From QNFN01 sp033722135 (GTDB lineage Bacteria; Pseudomonadota; Gammaproteobacteria; QNFN01), in NCBI GenBank assembly GCA_033722135.1, contig JAWVZO010000181.1, positions 1-5,338 on the forward strand: a stretch of DNA of 5,338 bases, given 5' to 3'. This document shows, in pieces, positions 1 through 5,338 of the stretch. How positions within the stretch are numbered: the first letter of the stretch is position 1; each line of letters begins with the position of its first letter. The position numbers and the translations under genes were made by a program. The notes beneath the pieces were generated by a model. It searched no databases. It was given only the letters and a program-made list of their open reading frames with translations, and had not been told where the DNA came from.

Positions 1-1
1 G

Positions 2-967
2 CCGGTGCTGCTCGGCATCGGGGTCGTCGGCGGGGCGGGCATCGGCCTGGGCTACGTGGTGCCGATCGCGGTCGGCATGCGCTGGTTTCCGGACCGCAAG
101 GGGATGATCACGGGCCTCGCGGTCGCCGGTTTCGGCTTCGGCGCGATGGGCTGGGTCAAGCTGGCCGGCTCGTGGGGCCACCTTCTCGAGGCGGTCGGGC
201 TGGCGCAGACGTTCGTGATCTACGGCATCGCCTTCGCGGTGTTGGTGCTGGTCGGCTCGCTGTGGATGCACATGCCACCTGGCAGCTGGCTGCCCCCGGG
301 CTACAAGCTGCCCGAACCGGGACAGGGGGGCGCCGGCAGCCGTGACTTCTCGACCGCGGAGATGCTCCGCACGCCCGCCTTCTACCTGATCTTCGCCACC
401 TTCGCGGTCAGCGCCGGTGCGGGCCTGATGTCGATCGGCCTGATGAAGCTCTACCCGATGGAGGCGCTGCAGGCCGCAGGCATGGGCGCCGTCGCCGCGA
501 GCGCCGTGGCGGGCACTGCGATGGCGGTCTTCTTCAGCCTCGCCAACGGCGTCGGGCGGATCGTCTGGGGCATGCTCAGCGACCGCCTCGGCCGGCGCCG
601 CTCCGTGCTCCTGATGACCGCGAGCCAGGGGGCGGTGCTGCTGCTGTTCACCTCGATGGCCGGCAACGAGGCGCTGCTCTACCTCGGCGCGACCCTGATC
701 GGCTTCAACTTCGGCGGCAACTTCGCGCTTTTCCCGACGCTGACCGCCGACACCTTCGGCACCGCGCGGGTCGGACAGAACTACCCCTACGTGTTCCTCT
801 CCTACGGGGTCGGCGGCATCGCCTTCCCACTGCTCGGCGGCGTTCTCGGCGACCTCGGCAACTTCCCGCTGGCGTTCGCGATCTGCGGCGCGGCCTGTCT
901 CGCCGGGGCGGCGTGCATGGTGCTTCTCGGGCGCCTCGAGAGGCGAGCGGAAACCGCTAAAAGTTAG
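2..967 (+). CDS. OFA-family (oxalate/formate antiporter-like) MFS transporter, 5'-truncated
   Basis: This is an inner-membrane major facilitator of the OFA/OxlT-like group, whose studied members exchange or import small carboxylates; the substrate here cannot be read from sequence. The frame is open to the left edge, so about three transmembrane helices and the true start lie outside. Residue numbers count the GTG at base 5 as 1, but that codon is internal. Visible signs are a glycine-rich helix ending in GLGYVVP, the loop RWFPDRKG (26-33) typical of the helix 4-5 loop in this group, a central cytoplasmic loop with PPGSWLPPGY (91-100), the second-half MFS motif A GMLSDRLGRRR (189-199), and a family-type stretch GGNFALFPTLTADTFG (237-252) followed by NYPYVF. 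About nine hydrophobic helices are present, which fits TM4 to TM12 of a twelve-helix protein. It ends in a short charged tail and TAG. No clear terminator follows before the heat-shock promoter. Family membership is firm; the substrate is unknown. Confidence 0.88.
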   Translation, partial: PVLLGIGVVGGAGIGLGYVVPIAVGMRWFPDRKGMITGLAVAGFGFGAMGWVKLAGSWGHLLEAVGLAQTFVIYGIAFAVLVLVGSLWMHMPPGSWLPPGYKLPEPGQGGAGSRDFSTAEMLRTPAFYLIFATFAVSAGAGLMSIGLMKLYPMEALQAAGMGAVAASAVAGTAMAVFFSLANGVGRIVWGMLSDRLGRRRSVLLMTASQGAVLLLFTSMAGNEALLYLGATLIGFNFGGNFALFPTLTADTFGTARVGQNYPYVFLSYGVGGIAFPLLGGVLGDLGNFPLAFAICGAACLAGAACMVLLGRLERRAETAKS

Positions 968-1037
968 TACTTACTCAGATTACGAGTCCTATCCCATAGA
1001 GCATTTCATCGGCCGCGACGACAACAGTCATCAGGCC

Positions 1038-1065
1038 CTTGAATTTCTTCCGAGCGACCCTACCT
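1038..1065 (+). promoter_or_regulatory. Sigma-32 (RpoH) type heat-shock promoter
   Basis: CTTGAAT at 1038-1044 matches six of seven bases of the RpoH -35 consensus CTTGAAA. After a 13-base spacer, CCCTACCT at 1058-1065 matches five of the seven defined positions of the -10 consensus CCCCATnT. The run of C before CTTGAA is also typical. Transcription would begin near 1072, just before the first leader hairpin. As a sigma-70 promoter the same region is poor: TTGAAT has no good TATAAT partner at 16-18 bases. The position directly upstream of an hsp20 gene supports the call. It is predicted by eye, not measured. Confidence 0.62.
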
Positions 1066-1071
1066 AGGGAT

Positions 1072-1145
1072 TAGCGGAGGCCATAACGGCTCCGCAGGGT
1101 GGGGCAGAAAGCCCCTTGGATCTATCGCTTGATGAGGATATGACC
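1072..1145 (+). promoter_or_regulatory. ROSE-like RNA thermometer in the hsp20 5' leader
   Basis: The leader between the predicted start of transcription and the ATG at 1146 folds into three consecutive hairpins. Hairpin I pairs GCGGAG (1074-1079) with CTCCGC (1090-1095). Hairpin II pairs GGGGC (1101-1105) with GCCCC (1111-1115) around the loop AGAAA. Hairpin III is the diagnostic one: UCGCU (1125-1129) pairs with AGGA (1135-1138), leaving G1127 unpaired or opposite the SD guanines. This is the U(U/C)GCU anti-Shine-Dalgarno arrangement known from ROSE elements of hspA and ibpA genes. The stem extends outward through U1123-A1140 and A1124-U1139, then C1122-G1142, U1121-A1143, G1119-C1144 and G1118-C1145, with single-base bulges at A1120 and U1141. 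It therefore ends exactly before the start codon and buries GAGG (1134-1137). The weak, bulged stem should open with heat and expose the ribosome binding site. The pairing is seen in the sequence; temperature sensing is inferred from the known family. Confidence 0.78.
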
Positions 1146-1604
1146 ATGACTGGATACGACTTCTCTCCGCTGTACCGTTCGGCCATCGGCATCGATCGCC
1201 TCGCGCACATGATGGAAAACGCGATGCGCTCCGACAGCCAGCCGAGCTATCCCCCGTACAACATCGAGCTGGTCGACGAGAACAGCTACCGCATCACCAT
1301 GGCGGTCGCCGGCTTCGGCCAGGACGAGCTCGAGATCGAGGCCGAGAACGACAAGCTGACCGTCTCCGGCAGCAAGTCGCGCCAGGACGGCGAGCCCCGC
1401 TATCTCCACCAGGGCATCGCCGCACGGAACTTCCAGCGGCAGTTCCAGCTCGCCGACCACGTGAAGGTCAAGGGCGCGCACCTGGAGAACGGCCTGCTGC
1501 ACATCGACCTCGAGCGCGAGGTGCCCGAGGCGCTGAAGCCGCGGCGCATCGCCATCGAGGGCAGCGAGCCGACCGGCCGCGTGCTCGACGACAAGGCCGC
1601 CTGA
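1146..1604 (+). CDS. ibpA: Small heat shock protein, Hsp20/IbpA class
   Basis: This is a 152-residue cytoplasmic holdase chaperone that binds unfolding proteins and keeps them refoldable by DnaK/ClpB. The N-terminal arm begins MTGYDFSPLYRSAIGIDRL, as is usual for IbpA-type proteins (DFSPLYRS followed by G-D-RL). The alpha-crystallin domain runs from about 35 to 128 and includes YPPYNIE (35-41), GFGQDELEI (56-64), YLHQGIAARNFQRQFQLADHV (86-106, with the GIA-R-F-R-F core) and ENGLLHIDLEREVPE (114-128). The C-terminal I-x-I anchor is IAI at 135-137. Length and layout are normal for the class. ATG 1146 was chosen because GAGG at 1134-1137 lies 8 bases upstream and homologues start here. The in-frame ATG at 1140 is only 2 bases from GAGG, and TTG 1116 would make the leader hairpin coding. 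The gene stands alone between its own promoter/thermometer and a terminator. Confidence 0.95.
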   Translation: MTGYDFSPLYRSAIGIDRLAHMMENAMRSDSQPSYPPYNIELVDENSYRITMAVAGFGQDELEIEAENDKLTVSGSKSRQDGEPRYLHQGIAARNFQRQFQLADHVKVKGAHLENGLLHIDLEREVPEALKPRRIAIEGSEPTGRVLDDKAA

Positions 1605-1628
1605 CGGATCCCCGTCCGGCCGCACGAG

Positions 1629-1655
1629 AGAGGGCCCCGCGGGGCCCTCTTTTTT
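1629..1655 (+). terminator. Rho-independent terminator of the hsp20 unit
   Basis: A perfect 22-base inverted repeat, AGAGGGCCCC (1629-1638), GC, GGGGCCCTCT (1641-1650), forms a GC-rich stem with a four-base loop in practice. It runs straight into six T residues (1650-1655). It lies 25 bases after the hsp20 stop codon. On the opposite strand the stem is not followed by a T-run, so it should act only on plus-strand transcription. It closes the heat-shock unit and separates it from the permease downstream. Confidence 0.93.
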
Positions 1656-1696
1656 GCCCGCCGATGGGCGCGTTCCGGCGGGGCGGGTACCGCCAA

Positions 1697-1716
1697 ACCG
1701 TCCGCGACGGGACGGT
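1697..1716 (+). repeat. Perfect 7+7 inverted repeat upstream of the permease
   Basis: ACCGTCC (1697-1703) and GGACGGT (1710-1716) are exact inverted copies separated by GCGACG. The dyad lies in the gap between the hsp20 terminator and the permease start, about 135 bases before the ATG. It has no T-run, so it is not an intrinsic terminator. It could be a regulator binding site or a chance GC-rich dyad. No regulator gene is adjacent. Confidence 0.4.
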
Positions 1717-1788
1717 CACCGACCGATACAGAACCGCCGCACGGCTGGCCGACCCGCCGCCCCAGGGTCACGCCCGACCCGGCCGTCG

Positions 1789-1819
1789 TTCCCGCCGTCC
1801 GGCAGCGCTGCGATATAAC
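1789..1819 (+). promoter_or_regulatory. Possible weak promoter for the MFS permease
   Basis: TATAAC at 1814-1819 matches five of six bases of the sigma-70 -10 box and stands out as an AT-rich patch in very GC-rich surroundings. It would give a leader of about 26 bases before ATG 1852. The -35 side is weak: TTCCCG at 1789-1794 keeps only the first two consensus bases and needs a long 19-base spacer. The TAA inside this box also closes the permease frame upstream. Treat this as a candidate only. Confidence 0.3.
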
Positions 1820-1851
1820 TGGCTGACAGGCTCTCAACCCCTCGACACCCC

Positions 1852-3174
1852 ATGCCCCGGAAACTCGAGATTGCCCACAAGGACCGCGTCGACCAGCTCT
1901 ACGCGCTGATCGCCAACGAGGAGGACGCGCGGCTCTGCGCCGACATCCCCGACGCCGCGTGTCGCGAGGTGCCGCGCAACTTCTTCGTGATGATCACGAG
2001 CCTGGTGTTGACCAAGGTCGGCGACCTGCTCGCTTCGCCGAAGGTGGTGCTGGCCTGGCTGCTCGGGGCGGTGGGCGCCCCATCCGCGCTGGTCGGCCTG
2101 CTGGTGCCGCTGCGCGAGGCGGGCGCGCTGGTGCCGCAGATGGCGATCGGCGCCTGGGTGCGCCGGCACGCGCACCGCGCCGGGTTCTGGGTCGCCGGCA
2201 GCCTGGTCCAGGGCGCCAGCGTGGCCGGCATGGCCGGCGCGGCCTGGTGGCTCGACGGCGCAGCGGCCGGGTGGACCGTCATCGGCCTGCTCGCACTCTT
2301 CGCGCTGGCACGCGGCCTCTGCTCCGTGGCGATGAAGGACGTCCAGGGCAAGTGCATCCCGAAGGCGCGCCGGGGCCGGATGGGTGGCCTCGCGACGACC
2401 CTCGCCGGCCTGGCGGTGCTGGGCCTCAGCATCGTGCTGTTCGGCCAGGAGGCCGAACCGAGCCGGGGGTTCTACGCCCTGTTGCTGCTCGTTGCGGCCG
2501 CACTCTGGATGCTCGCCGCGCTGCTCTTCACACGCGTCGACGAGTACGCCGGCGAGACCGGCGGGGGGCGCAGCGTATTCGCCGAGATCGCGCGCAGCGG
2601 TCGGCTGCTCCTCGACGACGCCCCGTTCCGCCGCTTCGTGGTCACCCGCGCGCTGCTGATGTGCTCGGCGCTCGCGGCGCCGTTCTTCGTGCTGCTCGCC
2701 CAGCGCGGCGGGGCCGGCGCGCAGCTGCTCGGGGCATTCCTGGTCGCCTCGAGCCTCGCCTCTAGCCTCTCCTCGTCGATCTGGGGCTGGATGGCCGACA
2801 CCTCGAGCCGCCGGGTGATGATCCTCGCCGGGTCAATCTCGGCCGCGGCCACGCTCGCCATGGCCCTGGTCGGCGCGGCGGCGGAAGGCGATGCCCCGTG
2901 GCTCGGCTGGACGGTGGCCGTCGCCTACTTCGTCCTGAGCATCGCCCACGACGGGGTGCGCATCGGGCGCAAGACCTACCTGGTCGACATGGCCGGCGGC
3001 AACAGGCGCACCGACTACGTCGCGGTCAGCAACACCGCGATCGGCGTCGCGCTGCTGGCGGTGGGCGGGCTGAGTGGCCTCGCCGCGACGGTCTCGGTCG
3101 AGGCCGCGCTGGCGCTGCTCGGAGCGATGGGAGCCGCCGGGGTGATCGCGGCCGTCACCCTGCGCGAGGCCTGA
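1852..3174 (+). CDS. MFS-type permease of unknown substrate
   Basis: This is a predicted inner-membrane transporter of 440 residues. About twelve hydrophobic helices can be placed, roughly at 45-60, 66-90, 112-132, 140-158, 178-198, 206-226, 263-283, 288-312, 322-343, 350-368, 391-412 and 415-436, with a longer hydrophilic loop at 227-260 between the two six-helix halves. GWMADTSSRR (312-321) fits MFS motif A between helices 8 and 9. The first-half copy is degenerate (GAWVRRHAHR, 100-109). KARRGRMGG (171-179) resembles the RGR loop of exporter-like MFS proteins. A polar, acidic N-terminal segment of about 43 residues (HKDRVDQLYALIANEEDAR, with DIPDAACREVPRNFF) precedes the first helix and is unusual for the superfamily. 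ATG 1852 is the first possible start after the in-frame TAA at 1816, yet no Shine-Dalgarno sequence precedes it. The gene is convergent with mnmE, 15 bases apart, with no convincing terminator in the gap. Import versus export and the substrate cannot be told. Confidence 0.85.
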   Translation: MPRKLEIAHKDRVDQLYALIANEEDARLCADIPDAACREVPRNFFVMITSLVLTKVGDLLASPKVVLAWLLGAVGAPSALVGLLVPLREAGALVPQMAIGAWVRRHAHRAGFWVAGSLVQGASVAGMAGAAWWLDGAAAGWTVIGLLALFALARGLCSVAMKDVQGKCIPKARRGRMGGLATTLAGLAVLGLSIVLFGQEAEPSRGFYALLLLVAAALWMLAALLFTRVDEYAGETGGGRSVFAEIARSGRLLLDDAPFRRFVVTRALLMCSALAAPFFVLLAQRGGAGAQLLGAFLVASSLASSLSSSIWGWMADTSSRRVMILAGSISAAATLAMALVGAAAEGDAPWLGWTVAVAYFVLSIAHDGVRIGRKTYLVDMAGGNRRTDYVAVSNTAIGVALLAVGGLSGLAATVSVEAALALLGAMGAAGVIAAVTLREA

Positions 3175-3189
3175 ACGCAGCGCGACCGC

Positions 3190-4548
3190 TTACTTGCCGA
3201 TGCAGAACTCGGCGAAGATCCGCCCGAGCAGGGCGTCACTGGTCACCTCGCCGGTGATCTCGCCGAGCGCGCGCTGGGCGAGACGCAGCTCCTCGGCGAC
3301 CAGCTCCCCGGCCGCGTGCTCCGCGAGCTGGGCGCGGGCCTGGACCACGGCCTCGCCGGCACGGCGCAGTGCGTCGAGGTGGCGACTCCGGGCCATGAAA
3401 TCACCCTGTTCCGCGCCGGAGTAACCACTTACTTCGAGCAGGTGCTCGCGAAGCGCTCCGAAGCCCTCGCCACTCTTCAGCGACAGGCGGATCTCGGGGC
3501 CGTCCGGGGTCTCGGCGCGGCCCGGCGCGGTCCCGCTCAGATCGACCTTGTTGCGCACCACGGTCACCGGCACGTTCCCGGGCAGCTTCGCGCGCCAGTC
3601 GCTCGCGTCACCGGTACGCGACGCGCTGTCGTCGAGCACGAGCAGCACGCGGTCGGCCTGCGCGACGGCCTCGCGGGCCCGCCGCATCCCCTCGCGCTCG
3701 ATGACGTCGTCGCTGTCGCGCAGCCCGGCGGTGTCGACCATGTGCAGCGGCAGGCCGTCGAGCTGAACGTACTCGCGCAGCAGGTCGCGGGTGGTCCCGG
3801 GGACCTCGGTGACGATCGCCGACTCCTGGCCCGCGAAGCGGTTCAGCAGGCTCGACTTGCCGGCGTTCGGCGGTCCGGCGATGACCACGTTCAGGCCGTC
3901 GTGGAGCCGCCGGCCGCGCTCCGCGGCGCGGTTCACGCCGTCGAGTTCGCCGGCGAGCTCGGCCAGGCCGAGCGCGACGTGCCCGTCGGAGAGGAAATCG
4001 ATCTCCTCGTCGGGGAAGTCGATCGCCGCCTCGACGTAGGTGCGCAGCGCCGTGAGCCGCTCGACCAGGGCCTCGACACGCGCCGAGAACGCGCCCTGCA
4101 GCGAGCGCATCGCCGAGCGCGCCGCCGCGTCGCTGCCGCTGGCGATCAGGTCGGCGATCGCCTCCGCCTGGGCGAGGTCGAGCTTGCCGTTGACGAAGGC
4201 GCGCTCGGAGAACTCCCCGGGACGGGCGAGCCGGGCACCGAGGGCCAGGACGCGGCGCAGCACCCGGTCGAGCACCACCGGGCCGCCGTGGCCGTGCAGC
4301 TCGAGCACGGCCTCGCCGGTGAACGAGGCGGGCGCCGGAAAGTAGAGCGCGAGGCCGAGGTCGAGCGGTTCGCCGTCGGCGTCACGGAACGGTCGCAGCA
4401 CCGCGTGGCGCGGCGGAGGGCAGTCGCCGAGCAGCGCCGCGGCCAGCTCAGGGACCGCCGGTCCCGAGACCCGGACGATGCCGACGCCGCCGCGCCCGGG
4501 CGGGGTGGCGACCGCCGCGATGGTCTCTCCGGGGCTTGGCGCGGTCAC
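3190..4548 (-). CDS. mnmE: tRNA uridine-5-carboxymethylaminomethyl(34) synthesis GTPase MnmE
   Basis: With its partner MnmG, MnmE installs the (carboxymethyl)aminomethyl group on wobble U34 of certain tRNAs, using methylene-tetrahydrofolate, FAD and GTP hydrolysis. The 452-residue protein is full length (E. coli has 454). The N-terminal folate-binding domain starts TIAAVATPPGRGGVGIVRVSG and contains LHGHGG (84-89) and PGEFSERAFVNGKLDLAQAEA (110-130). The G domain sits inside the helical domain with G1 GPPNAGKS (225-232), G2 GTTRD (251-255), G3 DTAG (272-275), G4 NKVD (333-336) and G5 SLKSGEG (356-362). The protein ends in the catalytic-site signature CIGK (449-452), with the conserved cysteine present. 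The start is GTG; upstream in frame there is no ATG, and homologues begin here. Only a weak purine patch, GGCGGG, precedes it, so coupling to yidC translation is likely. The gene lies 13 bases after the yidC stop. mnmG is not next: the following gene is the convergent permease. Confidence 0.98.
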   Translation of the reverse strand: MTAPSPGETIAAVATPPGRGGVGIVRVSGPAVPELAAALLGDCPPPRHAVLRPFRDADGEPLDLGLALYFPAPASFTGEAVLELHGHGGPVVLDRVLRRVLALGARLARPGEFSERAFVNGKLDLAQAEAIADLIASGSDAAARSAMRSLQGAFSARVEALVERLTALRTYVEAAIDFPDEEIDFLSDGHVALGLAELAGELDGVNRAAERGRRLHDGLNVVIAGPPNAGKSSLLNRFAGQESAIVTEVPGTTRDLLREYVQLDGLPLHMVDTAGLRDSDDVIEREGMRRAREAVAQADRVLLVLDDSASRTGDASDWRAKLPGNVPVTVVRNKVDLSGTAPGRAETPDGPEIRLSLKSGEGFGALREHLLEVSGYSGAEQGDFMARSRHLDALRRAGEAVVQARAQLAEHAAGELVAEELRLAQRALGEITGEVTSDALLGRIFAEFCIGK

Positions 4549-4561
4549 GCCCGCCGGCGGG

Positions 4562-5338
4562 TCAGGCCGTCTTGGCGCCCGCCTCGACGCGCCGCGTGAT
4601 GATCCACTGCTGCAGGATCGAGAGGACGTTGTTGACGACCCAGTAGAGAACCAGGCCGGACGGGAAGAACAGGAACATCGCGGTGAAGACCAGCGGCAGG
4701 GCCATCATGATCTTCTGCTGCATCGGGTCGGGCGGCGGCGGGTTCAGCTTCTGCTGCACGAACATCGATGCGCCCATGATCAGCGGCAGCACGAAGTAGG
4801 GATCCTTGGTCGAGAGGTCGTTGATCCACAGGATCCACGGCGCCTGGCGCAGCTCGACGCTCTCGAGCAGCACCCAGTAGAGCGCGATGAAGACCGGGAT
4901 CTGGATCAGGATCGGCAGGCAGCCGCCGAGCGGGTTGATCTTCTCCTTCTTGTAGATCTCCATCATCGCCTGCTGCAGGCGCTGCTTGTCGTCGCCGTAG
5001 CGTTCGCGCAGCGAATTCAGCTTCGGCTGCATCTTGCGCATGTTGGCCATCGATTTGTAGCTGGTCTCCGAGAGCTTGTAGAAGAGCAGCTTGATCAGCA
5101 GGGTCAGGAGCACGATCGACCAGCCCCAGTTGCCGACGAAGTCGTGGATCTTCTCGAGCAGCCAGTAGATCGGCTGGGCGATGAAGGTCAGCACGCCGTA
5201 GTCGACCGTCAGCTTGAGTCCCTCGGCGACCTGCTCGAGGCGCTCCTGCTCCTTCGGCCCGACGAACAGCTGGGTCGCCAGCCGGCTCTCGGACCCCGGC
5301 GCGACCGTCTCGGCCGGCGAGATCAGGCGCAGCAGGTA
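4562..5338 (-). CDS. yidC: Membrane protein insertase YidC, N-terminus outside the window
   Basis: YidC/OxaA inserts and folds inner-membrane proteins, alone or with SecYEG. The 258 C-terminal residues are visible and the frame is open to the right edge. About the first 280 residues (TM1 and most of the periplasmic P1 domain) lie outside. Reading inward there is the end of P1 (LFVGPKEQERLEQVAEGL, then LTVDYG), the amphipathic helix, and TM2 with the groove residue K in LLIKLLFYKL (codon 5090-5092, where E. coli has Arg366; lysine keeps the positive charge). Then come the cytoplasmic helical hairpin (SMANMRKMQPKL, ERYGDDKQRLQQAMMEIYKKE), NPLGGCLPILIQIPVFIALYW, VELRQAPWILWINDLS, DPMQQKIMMALP and FPSGLVLYWVVNN of the last helices. 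It ends in a short basic tail (RRVEAGAKTA) and TGA. All five C-terminal core helices are intact. The codon at 5192-5194 is an internal GTG valine, not a start. It is followed immediately by mnmE in the same transcription unit. Confidence 0.98.
   Translation of the reverse strand, partial: YLLRLISPAETVAPGSESRLATQLFVGPKEQERLEQVAEGLKLTVDYGVLTFIAQPIYWLLEKIHDFVGNWGWSIVLLTLLIKLLFYKLSETSYKSMANMRKMQPKLNSLRERYGDDKQRLQQAMMEIYKKEKINPLGGCLPILIQIPVFIALYWVLLESVELRQAPWILWINDLSTKDPYFVLPLIMGASMFVQQKLNPPPPDPMQQKIMMALPLVFTAMFLFFPSGLVLYWVVNNVLSILQQWIITRRVEAGAKTA

Noticed and set aside
968..1037. The AT-richer stretch after the OFA transporter as a possible small gene or mobile-element remnant
   Set aside because: It is visibly less GC-rich than the genes, but I find no start with a ribosome binding site, no repeats and no recognisable remnant; it reads as ordinary promoter-upstream DNA.
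1116..1145. Upstream starts for hsp20 (TTG 1116, ATG 1140)
   Set aside because: TTG 1116 lies inside the leader structure with no SD, and ATG 1140 is only two bases from GAGG. The family N-terminus and SD spacing both favour ATG 1146.
1122..1625. A 167-codon minus-strand open frame opposite hsp20
   Set aside because: It mirrors the hsp20 codons, has low-complexity composition, and would read backwards through the leader hairpins.
1664..1909. An 81-codon open frame across the gap before the permease
   Set aside because: It has no ribosome binding site and a composition typical of non-coding GC-rich sequence, and it overlaps the permease start.
1959..2765. A 268-codon plus-strand open frame inside the permease gene in another frame
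   Set aside because: The product is extremely arginine and glycine-rich, whereas the overlapping frame encodes a coherent twelve-helix membrane protein.
3160..3180. CTGCG...CGCAG inverted repeat at the end of the permease as a terminator
   Set aside because: The stem is only five pairs with an 11-base loop and no T-run on either side.
3316..4599. A 427-codon plus-strand open frame opposite mnmE and the end of yidC
   Set aside because: It is antisense to an unmistakable MnmE. Its translation is arginine, alanine and glutamate-rich with no recognisable domain, as expected from GC-rich third positions on the other strand.
5090..5092. Lysine in place of the E. coli Arg366 groove residue of YidC as a defect
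   Set aside because: The charge is kept and, as I recall, lysine occurs here in other gammaproteobacterial YidC proteins, so it is a normal variant and not a lesion.

Overview
The window looks like chromosomal DNA from a GC-rich gammaproteobacterium. The evidence is codon use dominated by G/C third positions, a yidC-mnmE pair of the usual replication-origin-proximal type, YidC and MnmE sequences close to the gammaproteobacterial pattern, and an IbpA-class small heat shock gene behind a sigma-32-like promoter and a ROSE-like RNA thermometer. A halophilic or sulfur-oxidising Chromatiales/Ectothiorhodospiraceae-type host would fit, but that is inference and not proven by the sequence.

Layout, left to right. 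(1) Bases 2-967, plus strand: the C-terminal three quarters of an oxalate/formate antiporter-like (OFA family) MFS transporter, cut by the left edge. (2) Bases 1038-1655, plus strand: a self-contained heat-shock unit, made of a sigma-32-like promoter, a leader of about 74 nt that folds into three hairpins with the last one hiding the ribosome binding site, an Hsp20/IbpA chaperone gene (1146-1604), and a strong intrinsic terminator (1629-1655). (3) Bases 1852-3174, plus strand: a 440-residue MFS-type permease of unknown substrate, with no Shine-Dalgarno sequence, preceded by a perfect 7+7 dyad and a weak promoter-like box. (4) Bases 3190-4548, minus strand: mnmE (tRNA wobble-uridine modification GTPase), complete, convergent with the permease and only 15 bp from it. 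(5) Bases 4562-5338, minus strand: the C-terminal half of yidC (membrane protein insertase), cut by the right edge and lying 13 bp upstream of mnmE in the same operon.

The yidC-mnmE pair is housekeeping. The small heat shock unit is the regulatory highlight: it appears to be controlled twice, by an alternative sigma factor at transcription and by temperature-dependent melting of the leader at translation. I see no mobile elements, CRISPR arrays, tRNA or rRNA genes, and no evidence of a wholly new system. The least explained gene is the 440-residue permease between the heat-shock unit and mnmE.
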